In this document: positions 53,081-58,956 of the stretch, piece after piece
Position numbering within the stretch: position 1 is the first letter of the stretch
How the letters are laid out: each line of letters begins with the position of its first letter
Notes under the pieces: model-generated
Told to the model about the DNA's origin: nothing
Databases searched by the model: none
Seen by the model: only the letters and a program-made list of their open reading frames with translations
Assembly: GCA_025963725.1 (NCBI GenBank)
Contig: JAOQAE010000002.1
Coordinates: 1,051,765 to 1,115,764 of the forward strand
Source of the DNA: Bacteroidota bacterium
GTDB lineage: Bacteria; Bacteroidota; Bacteroidia; 2-12-FULL-35-15
DNA: 64,000 nucleotides
Reading direction: 5' to 3'
Program-made: the position numbers and the translations under genes

Positions 53081-53363
53081 TCCTCCTCCTAGGAGGGTTG
53101 GGGTGACAAGACGCAACGTGTAAACCACCCCTAACCCCTCCTGCGAGGAGGGGAATACATCCTGCTGGCGAAAGCTTTTAGTAAATATAATGATACATTC
53201 TTGAGCAGTATCACCCTCCTTTTAGGAGGGTTGGGGTGGTACAACACGCAATGTGTAAACCACCCCTAACCCATCCTGGGAGGAGGGGAGTACATCCTGC
53301 TGGCGAAAGCTTTTAGTAAATATAATGATACATTCTTGAGCAGTATCAGCTCCCTCCTTTTAG
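53081..53363. repeat. Tandem array of ~135-bp palindromic repeat units (units 1, 2 and start of 3)
   Basis: Two full units (53081-53212 and 53213-53348) and the first 15 bases of a third share GGAGGGTTGGGGTG, AACCACCCCTAACCC and CATCCTGCTGGCGAAAGC, then a variable AT tail ending in GAGCAGTATC. Each unit can fold into a large hairpin through GGTTGGGGTGG/CCACCCCTAACC. The stretch from the lptD stop to 53363 holds no gene. The third unit resumes at 55784 after the IS element. Confidence 0.85.
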
Positions 53364-53387
53364 GGCACCTACATACAATTTAGACCT
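53364..53387 (+). repeat. Left terminal inverted repeat of the IS element
   Basis: GGCACCTACATACAATTTAG and four more bases match the right end in 20 of 24 positions; the target duplication CCTTTTAG lies just outside. Confidence 0.9.
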
Positions 53388-53390
53388 AAA

Positions 53391-53421
53391 ACAAAGCCCT
53401 AGCTATTAACTGGGGCTTTGT
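53391..53421. terminator. Hairpin near the left end of the IS
   Basis: ACAAAGCCC pairs with GGGGCTTTGT around a TAGCTATTAACT loop. It may stop transcription entering the element from outside, which is common near IS ends. Confidence 0.5.
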
Positions 53422-53575
53422 CATTCTACAGCAACTTTGTGTAAGCAAATATAAAAGCGATTGCTTTAACAATCTCAATTATATCACTTACAACCAACTG
53501 TAAACTAAAGTTGCCTATGGTAATTTTGAAATGTACCATATTTCAAAAATAGGGAAAAAGGTCTGCCAGCGCAAT

Positions 53576-53636
53576 AAAAGGCAAAACAGGCGCTTGACCT
53601 CTTTTGAGGGAGGTCGCGCCATGCTTTTTGCCCTTT
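53576..53636. repeat. Long imperfect inverted repeat before the transposase gene
   Basis: Nested arms AAGGCAAAA/TTTTTGCC, GGCGC/GCGCC and GACCTC/GAGGTC make a long stem-loop in the 384 bp between the left end and the transposase ATG. No ORF is seen in that stretch. It could be a regulatory hairpin, a transposase-binding subterminal site or a structured RNA. Confidence 0.6.
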
Positions 53637-53700
53637 ATGCCTGCCCACTTGTGTGGTAAAAAAGAGCAGGAAAAAAAGTTAAAAATAACTGTTAAAATAC

Positions 53701-53731
53701 TTGACTTTTAAGTTTTTAAATCGTAACTTTG
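53701..53731 (+). promoter_or_regulatory. Promoter of the transposase gene
   Basis: TTG at 53701-53703 and TAACTTTG at 53724-53731 with a 20-bp spacer fit the Bacteroidota promoter consensus almost perfectly. The ATG follows 17 bases later, behind a small TGCAT/ATGCA hairpin. Confidence 0.7.
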
Positions 53732-53747
53732 CATCAAAGATGCAAAA

Positions 53748-54677
53748 ATGATAAAATTCAACAACTTTTTAGAGGCTACTTTATACTTCAATACAGAGAA
53801 AAAATGTAGGGAGTATTTAGAGAACATTAGGTGGGAAGGAAAGCCTTATTGTCCTCACTGTGATCATTCAGAGAAGATATATAAGTTTAAGGATGAAAAG
53901 ACTTATAAGTGTTCTGCTTGTAAGAAGAAGTTTACTGTTACTGTAGGTAGTGTATTTGAGAATAGCAATGTATCATTACAGAAATGGTTATTGTCTTTAT
54001 ACCTTGTGAGTTCAACTAAAAAAGGAATATCATCTATACAATTAGGTAAAGCAATCGGAGTAACTCAGAAAACAGCTTGGTTTATGCTTCAAAGGATTAG
54101 GGAGATGTTGAAGGAAGAAGCAGAATCAATGTTAGAGGGAGTTGTTGAGATTGATGAGACATATGTAGGAGGTAAAGCAAAGAATAAACATGCAAAAGCT
54201 AGGAGAGAATTGCGGAAGAATGGCACAGGATATATGAATATGACACCTGTTGTTGGAATGCTGCAAAGAGGTGGTAAGATTAGAATGATTGCATTGAAGC
54301 ATGTGCATAAGATTAATGGCTCTGTTTTAAAGCCTTTAGTTTATGATAACGTGGCAAAGGATAGTGTTCTAATCACTGATGGTCATGGTGGCTATTATGG
54401 GCTTAAAAACACCTATAAACAACATGAAGTTGTAAGACATGACCAAGGTGAATATGTAAGAGGTATGTATCACACAAATACTATCGAGGGTGCATGGTCA
54501 CATTTAAAGCGTACTATATTGGGTACATACCACTATGTAAGTGTTAAACACTTAGATAGGTATTGCAATGAATCTTCTTTTAGGTATAATAACCGGAAGA
54601 AACATGAGTGTTTAAGATTTGATACTGCTCTAGAGAATTGTAAAGGAAGATTAAAATATAAAGAACTTATAAAATAG
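53748..54677 (+). CDS. IS1595-family (ISXO2-like) transposase
   Basis: A 309-residue transposase. The N-terminal zinc ribbon has CPHC and CSAC pairs (about 35-60). The DDE/DDN-type catalytic domain shows VVEIDETYVGGK, LITDGHGGYYG and HTNTIEGAWSHLKR. Family members cut at terminal inverted repeats and make 8-bp duplications, as seen here. No frameshift or stop is present. The stop codon directly abuts the 3' end of an antisense tRNA-like element. Confidence 0.93.
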   Translation: MIKFNNFLEATLYFNTEKKCREYLENIRWEGKPYCPHCDHSEKIYKFKDEKTYKCSACKKKFTVTVGSVFENSNVSLQKWLLSLYLVSSTKKGISSIQLGKAIGVTQKTAWFMLQRIREMLKEEAESMLEGVVEIDETYVGGKAKNKHAKARRELRKNGTGYMNMTPVVGMLQRGGKIRMIALKHVHKINGSVLKPLVYDNVAKDSVLITDGHGGYYGLKNTYKQHEVVRHDQGEYVRGMYHTNTIEGAWSHLKRTILGTYHYVSVKHLDRYCNESSFRYNNRKKHECLRFDTALENCKGRLKYKELIK

Positions 54678-54794
54678 TGCTCTATACAAGGATCGAACTT
54701 GTAACCTCCAGTATCGTGTACTGGTGTTCTATTATCTTACTGCATCAATACGACAGATGTGGTAGTAAGATTTTCCATGTTGAACTAATAGAGC
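54678..54794 (-). tRNA. tRNA-like element with a hairpin inserted in the D-loop
   Basis: On the minus strand the sequence folds as a cloverleaf: acceptor GCTCTAT/ATAGAGC (7 bp), D-stem GTTC/GAAC, anticodon stem CCAGT/ACTGG, and T-arm ACAAG-TTCGATC-CTTGT. The D-loop is 52 nt and holds an 8-bp hairpin ATCTTACT/AGTAAGAT with a further CATC/GATG inside. The anticodon loop ACACGAT has C and not U at position 33, so normal decoding is doubtful. No CCA is encoded. It may be a tRNA mimic or a decayed tRNA. Confidence 0.6.
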
Positions 54795-54799
54795 CTATT

Positions 54800-55213
54800 T
54801 TATTTTAAATCCGCTATTACGAAACTTGTTAAGAAAGGTTTACCATCATAATCTGATGTTTTCTCTCTTAAGAGGATAAGAGTTCCAGCACTTGTTATTT
54901 TATCCTCAATAATATATACTGTTTCTTTAGGATCATTCAAGTCTTTATATCTTGCTCTATAATCAGGCATTGGTGAGATATAAGAAAGATTAAGAGTGCT
55001 AATACCTTGCTCAGTTAAGCAGACTACAGTATAACTCTTAAAAAAGGTATTGTATTCTACAGAAACATTTGTAGCAAAAGGTTTATCATTAAGGATATTA
55101 CCTGAGTTATCAGTGAATAACAGATGCATTTTACCATTCTGATATAACTGTTTATCCTGTGAGAATGATAAAGAGGAAATAAGGATAAATAGGAGGGTTA
55201 CAATATATCTCAT
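54800..55213 (-). CDS. Small secreted protein of unknown function (IS cargo)
   Basis: A 137-residue protein with a clear signal peptide (MRYIVTLLFILISSLSFSQ) cleaved after S-F-S-Q or nearby. The mature part is polar and beta-rich (KQLYQNGKMHLLFTDNSG, YIIEDKITSAGTLILLREK). No family recognised. It lies in the IS element between a tRNA-like element and a structured RNA candidate that would form its 5' leader if transcribed from the same strand. Base composition is AT-rich like the rest of the element. Confidence 0.7.
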   Translation of the reverse strand: MRYIVTLLFILISSLSFSQDKQLYQNGKMHLLFTDNSGNILNDKPFATNVSVEYNTFFKSYTVVCLTEQGISTLNLSYISPMPDYRARYKDLNDPKETVYIIEDKITSAGTLILLREKTSDYDGKPFLTSFVIADLK

Positions 55214-55262
55214 AGGTTTGAAGTTTATATCTCCAAACCCACAGAGATGTATATTAAATTAA

Positions 55263-55410
55263 TAGCGTGGGTTTCAACTAAATCTAGTAGTCGGGTACTT
55301 AGGAGAACCCACCGGAATAGAAATAGTCTACACACCCACGCTAAACGTGAGCGGTAGCATATTATCTATCTCCGGTGTATATTAATTGAAAGTTCCTAAG
55401 TTTCGACTAC
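55263..55410. ncRNA. Structured, pseudoknotted RNA candidate of unknown class
   Basis: Four long-range helices are perfect or nearly so. H1 is 55263-55272 with 55334-55343 (10 bp). H4 is 55287-55293 with 55404-55410 (7 bp). H2 is 55297-55304 with 55394-55401 (8 bp). H3 is 55310-55320 with 55366-55377 (11 bp, one bulge). H4, H2 and H3 stack as one long stem whose loop holds one arm of H1; the other arm lies outside, giving an H-type pseudoknot. Either strand could be active. On the minus strand it would precede the secreted-protein gene. It matches no RNA class I know. Confidence 0.65.
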
Positions 55411-55477
55411 ACAGAGAATAGCTAACGCTATAATACTAATACAAATATAGTACAATTTCAGATAGTAATAAAACCAC

Positions 55478-55485
55478 TATCTTTG
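55478..55485 (+). promoter_or_regulatory. -7 box of the small lysine-rich ORF
   Basis: TATCTTTG is a perfect TAnnTTTG -7 element and lies 16 bases before the ATG at 55502. The -33 region is weak. Confidence 0.5.
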
Positions 55486-55501
55486 GGTATATTTCATAAG
55501 A

Positions 55502-55624
55502 ATGGAAAAGAAGAAGAAAGTAGTGAAAAAGAAGAAAAAGAAGGCTAAGGAAAAGCCTTTGAAAGTAGATATGCCTTTTGAGCAATTGGTCGAGAAGATG
55601 TTTAAAACGCGACCTAAGAAATAA
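55502..55624 (+). CDS. Small lysine-rich protein, 40 residues (IS cargo)
   Basis: The ORF begins MEKKKKVVKKKK and ends KMFKTRPKK. The basic first half is followed by a possible amphipathic helix (PFEQLVEKMFK). A matching -7 promoter box stands just upstream, which supports it as a real gene. It may bind nucleic acid, but that is a guess from charge. Its stop lies 2 bases before the 3' end of an antisense tRNA-like element, the same arrangement as for the transposase. Confidence 0.55.
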   Translation: MEKKKKVVKKKKKKAKEKPLKVDMPFEQLVEKMFKTRPKK

Positions 55625-55626
55625 AA

Positions 55627-55698
55627 AATCAGGGTGAGAATCGAACTCACAACTCAAGCTTAGTAGGCAAGTGTTTTATCCAGTTAAACTACCCGAAG
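55627..55698 (-). tRNA. Degenerate tRNA-like element
   Basis: On the minus strand: D-arm GTTT-AACTGGATA-AAAC preceded by TA, and T-arm GTGAG-TTCGATT-CTCAC, both tRNA-like. The anticodon stem CTTGC/GCTTG has two U-U mismatches around loop CTACTAA (anticodon ACT if read as a tRNA). The acceptor stem has only about five pairs. It is likely decayed or a mimic; no CCA is encoded. Confidence 0.5.
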
Positions 55699-55731
55699 AT
55701 TTTAATCTACAATACAAAGGTAGTTTAACTG
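55681..55731. repeat. 13-bp inverted repeat near the right end of the IS
   Basis: CAGTTAAACTACC (55681-55693) is repeated in inverted form as GGTAGTTTAACTG at 55719-55731. The left copy is part of the D-arm of the tRNA-like element, so the other copy looks like a duplicated piece of it. It lies 20 bp inside the right terminal repeat. Confidence 0.6.
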
Positions 55732-55751
55732 CTTAAAATTTGCAAAAAATT

Positions 55752-55775
55752 AGGGCGAAGTTGTATATAGGTGCC
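55752..55775 (-). repeat. Right terminal inverted repeat of the IS element
   Basis: Read from the outside it begins GGCACCTATATACAA and pairs with the left end in 20 of 24 positions. The second CCTTTTAG follows at 55776-55783. Confidence 0.9.
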
Positions 55776-55783
55776 CCTTTTAG

Positions 55784-55905
55784 GAGGGTTGGGGTGGTAC
55801 AACACGCAATGTGTAAACCACCCCTAACCCATCCTGGGAGGAGGGGAGCACATCCTGCTGGCGAAAGCTTTTAGTAAATAATAATGATACATTTTCAGCA
55901 GTATG
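55784..55905. repeat. Remainder of the third ~135-bp repeat unit
   Basis: The sequence resumes with GAGGGTTGGGGTGG and ends with CAGCAGTATGA. It completes the unit broken at 53363 by the IS. It is nearly identical to unit 2. Confidence 0.85.
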
Positions 55906-55924
55906 ACAGTAGGGTCATATAGTA

Positions 55925-55955
55925 TCAAACAAAAGAGCCCGCAATAAGCGGGCTC
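55925..55955 (-). terminator. Terminator of the FG-GAP protein gene
   Basis: GAGCCCGC pairs with GCGGGCTC around AATAA. On the minus strand it is followed by TTTTGTTTG. It lies about 23 bases after the stop at 55978. Confidence 0.85.
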
Positions 55956-55977
55956 CTTGTATAATCTAAAAGCTTAA

Positions 55978-58890
55978 TTAGTTCTTCACAACACGCTGAA
56001 CGCTTTGTGCGCTATCCGTTGCAACTTTCACCATGTAGGTTCCTTTTGCAAGCTCTGCGATGTTGAGCTCGATCTTATCTGCTGCGCTGAATGACTGCTC
56101 GGAAACAATTCTTCCGGCAAGGTCAACAATTGTAACCATTACTTTACCGCTTACCGCCTTATTAAGGCTTACTGTTAAGTTATCGGTAGCAGGGTTAGGA
56201 TACACTGTTGCAACGCTGTTCGCATTGTTCTCTGCAATGCCTGTCAACGTGGTCACTGTAGCAGTAACGGGGATCCTTGAGCTTGTACAAACTGTCGCGG
56301 CTGACGATACTTTCCAATCGTAGAAATAATAGTATGCTGTGCTGCTTGTTGCAGTGCCTGTCCAGCCCTGTGTGATAGAAACCAATCCGCTTACGGTATA
56401 AGGATATGTTACACCGGAAGTGCTTCTTTTCAGCACCGGGGAAACAGCTCCGAAGTTGGTGTTGTTCAATGCACCGTCAGTAGTAAGGCGATAATTCGTT
56501 CCAGGGTTTAAAGGGAAGTTCAGGTTCACAACAGTTGTATCAGTTGTAAGGTTCACGGTCATTGAATCGATCACTGTTCCAGCCGAATTAAGCAGGCGGA
56601 TCTCACGTGTTCCGAATGTTCCGGTATACACCTTTACGGTGTTCAGCGTACAAGCGCCCATTACATCGAAATCAAGTGCGCCGTTAATGGTTGTTGCGCT
56701 GTACGAGCTTGATCCCGACTGGTATTTTTTACCGGTGGTGTTGAGTGTACCCGGATATGTTGTTGCATCTTCCACATAATAAGTAGTGGTTGCGCTGATC
56801 ACAGGAGTTGTATAGCTTGTACCTGTGGTAAGCAGTGTTCCGCCTGTTGGCATATCGTACCACGACAAGCTTCCGCCTGTTCCTGTGGCCGACAGGTTAA
56901 AGGATGCCGGGCCGGGGCCGGATGCGCCCGTACCTGTTGGAGAAGGAGCTGCCAAAACAGAAACCGAAACAGGTGCAGCGTTAAAGTTTGCACAGTTTCC
57001 TGTAATGGTTAATGAATAGGTTCCGGATGTCGGAGGAGTGATGGTTTGTGTGTTTGCAGCGAATCCGCCCGGGCCGCTCCATGCGTACGCCAATGCCGGT
57101 GTGCTGGATAATGTATATACGCCTGCGCATGACGATGCTCCCATGCTTGTAACGGTTGGGGTTTGATTCGGGTTAAGCAATACGCCTACTGTAGGGGAAA
57201 CGTTTGTGCAGCCTCCTGAAGTAACCATCACGTTAAACATTCCGGCTGTTGAAGTGCTGATAGACTGTGTTGTTGCACCGGTAGACCATAAGTAAGAAGG
57301 GTAACCGCTTACAGCAGTCATTGTGGTGCTTTGTCCTGTGCAAAGAATGATCGGCCCCGGAATGATGTTGCCTGTAATTGAGCAGGTGCCTTCCACGGAA
57401 GTTACAAACTGATCGGCATCCAAAGCTCCGAAGGTAGTTGTTCCTCCCGCAGGCCAGTCGATGGTTGCACTTGTAATCGAAGTGTTTGCCCCTAATCCGA
57501 AATGTAATTGCATTGAGTTGGAAGTACCGTATGTTTCACCGGCCCTTACTTCACGCACCTGCGTTCCGAAAGCGCCTGTGATGGTTACACGCGCACCGAT
57601 CGCATTCTTGTTGCTCACGGTTCCGGTCAGGTTAAAAGTAATAAAGTGGTTCCCGTTGTTTGTATTATTAAGGTACAATACGTCATCGGTTGTTGTAGGG
57701 TTATTGTAAACATTTCCGTAGGAAGCAAGCACGTCGATCTGTCCGTCGTGGTTAAGATCGCCTGTTGCGAATGATAACATGCCGTTTGACTGTGAAGGGA
57801 ATGTTCCGCTGATCGCAGTGAAGGTTTTGTTACCGTTGTTGCGGTACACCCAGTATGAATCTCCTGCTCCGCCGCCCGACATTAAAATATCAACGTATCC
57901 GTCATTGTCGAAATCTTCGAGGATAGACTCGATACCATCATTATTCCAGCTGAAGCCGGTTGTTGAGGTAATGTCGGTGAAATGTCCCGCGCCGTCATTT
58001 TCAAGGATCTGGCTTGGGCCTGAATGGTTCATCATTAAGATATCGAAATCGCCGTCGTTATCAATATCGCCAAAGCTGGTGGTCCAGGTCTGCCTGAAAT
58101 TAGTCACTTCAATTCCGTAAGTAGCTGCTGATTCTGTGTACACGTTGCTTCCGTTGTTCACGAACAAACGGTCCCTTCTGCGCTGATCGGTGCTGCTTGA
58201 TGTGCTCTGGCGGCAATGTGCAATGTAAAGGTCAAGATCGCCATCGTTATCGAAATCCAGCCATACGCTTCCGTAGTTACCGGAATCGTAAGGATCGCCG
58301 GAATAAGTAAGTCCAGCGTTGATGTTTGTATTGATCATGGCAGTAGCCGGTGATTGCAGGGTAAGCGTTCCGCTTGTGTTCTTGTAGATCTTCATGTAAT
58401 CCACATCGTCGCACACGGCAAGATCTGCCCATCCATCGTTATTCATATCCCCGAAGGTGATGTTCTGAACGAAATAAGAACCGCCCAGCGTGGTTTGTGT
58501 TTTTGTGATGGTTGATCCCGACCATGCTAATTTCACAAGGTAAAGGGCGCTGCTTGTACCTGTAACAACATCTTTCCAGCCATTGTGGTCAACATCTGCC
58601 ACAGCCATTCCCCATACATTGCCACCACCGGTAATACTACCGAGATTATAATGCGTGTAGGTTCCGTTTTGCTGCTGAAGATCAACGACAAGTATTTCTG
58701 ACTGATCCATTTTAACAAGATCGTCGAGACCATCGTTATTCACATCCACCACCGAAATTGCACAGCCGCTGTGGCTTGCTGTCGGGATAAGACTGTTTGC
58801 ATTCGTAAATGAAAATTGTGCGAAGGAGCTTGCTGCGCCTAACATACAAGATGCAAGTACAAATGTGCGAGGGAAAGTAATTTTTACCAT
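55978..58890 (-). CDS. Secreted FG-GAP/VCBS-repeat protein with ASPIC/UnbV and T9SS sorting domains
   Basis: A 970-residue protein with signal peptide (KITFPRTFVLASCMLGAASS). Residues ~40-400 have FG-GAP/VCBS repeats with many calcium-type DxNxDGxxD motifs (DVNNDGLDDL, DMNNDGWADL, DFDNDGDLDL). Residues ~415-505 resemble an ASPIC/UnbV domain (NAIGARVTITG, REVRAGETYGTSNSMQLHFG). Ig-like parts rich in Thr, Ser and Gly follow, and then a T9SS type A sorting domain (VYPNPATDNLTVSLN, GRIVSEQSF, GTYMVKVATD). It should be a surface or secreted adhesin-like protein. It lies 66 bases after the cytochrome gene. Confidence 0.92.
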   Translation of the reverse strand: MVKITFPRTFVLASCMLGAASSFAQFSFTNANSLIPTASHSGCAISVVDVNNDGLDDLVKMDQSEILVVDLQQQNGTYTHYNLGSITGGGNVWGMAVADVDHNGWKDVVTGTSSALYLVKLAWSGSTITKTQTTLGGSYFVQNITFGDMNNDGWADLAVCDDVDYMKIYKNTSGTLTLQSPATAMINTNINAGLTYSGDPYDSGNYGSVWLDFDNDGDLDLYIAHCRQSTSSSTDQRRRDRLFVNNGSNVYTESAATYGIEVTNFRQTWTTSFGDIDNDGDFDILMMNHSGPSQILENDGAGHFTDITSTTGFSWNNDGIESILEDFDNDGYVDILMSGGGAGDSYWVYRNNGNKTFTAISGTFPSQSNGMLSFATGDLNHDGQIDVLASYGNVYNNPTTTDDVLYLNNTNNGNHFITFNLTGTVSNKNAIGARVTITGAFGTQVREVRAGETYGTSNSMQLHFGLGANTSITSATIDWPAGGTTTFGALDADQFVTSVEGTCSITGNIIPGPIILCTGQSTTMTAVSGYPSYLWSTGATTQSISTSTAGMFNVMVTSGGCTNVSPTVGVLLNPNQTPTVTSMGASSCAGVYTLSSTPALAYAWSGPGGFAANTQTITPPTSGTYSLTITGNCANFNAAPVSVSVLAAPSPTGTGASGPGPASFNLSATGTGGSLSWYDMPTGGTLLTTGTSYTTPVISATTTYYVEDATTYPGTLNTTGKKYQSGSSSYSATTINGALDFDVMGACTLNTVKVYTGTFGTREIRLLNSAGTVIDSMTVNLTTDTTVVNLNFPLNPGTNYRLTTDGALNNTNFGAVSPVLKRSTSGVTYPYTVSGLVSITQGWTGTATSSTAYYYFYDWKVSSAATVCTSSRIPVTATVTTLTGIAENNANSVATVYPNPATDNLTVSLNKAVSGKVMVTIVDLAGRIVSEQSFSAADKIELNIAELAKGTYMVKVATDSAQSVQRVVKN

Positions 58891-58956
58891 TTGCGTTTGT
58901 TTAAAATTTGTTTAAATAACTTATTAGTTTAGAGACAGATAAAGTAAGTGAATATT

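Larger units (their letters stand above)
53364..55775 (+). mobile_element. Complete IS1595-family insertion element with cargo, 2412 bp
   Basis: The ends are 24-bp terminal inverted repeats beginning GGCACCTA (20 of 24 matching). They are flanked by perfect 8-bp duplications CCTTTTAG at 53356-53363 and 55776-55783; 8 bp is the usual IS1595-family duplication. Inside are the DDE-type transposase, a secreted-protein gene, a lysine-rich small ORF, two tRNA-like elements and a pseudoknotted RNA candidate. The DNA is AT-rich against its surroundings. The transposase looks intact, so the element may still move. It is longer than simple IS1595 members (~0.7-1.1 kb), which fits a passenger-carrying form. 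Confidence 0.92.

Noticed and set aside
53081..53348. Possible CRISPR array from regularly repeated sequence
   Set aside because: The repeat unit is ~135 bp with no short unique spacers of constant length and no cas gene; it is a tandem palindromic repeat.
55263..55440. Group I intron or hammerhead ribozyme
   Set aside because: The region is too short and lacks the P/Q/R/S elements of group I introns. A CGAAAC on the minus strand lacks the CUGAUGA partner needed for a hammerhead.
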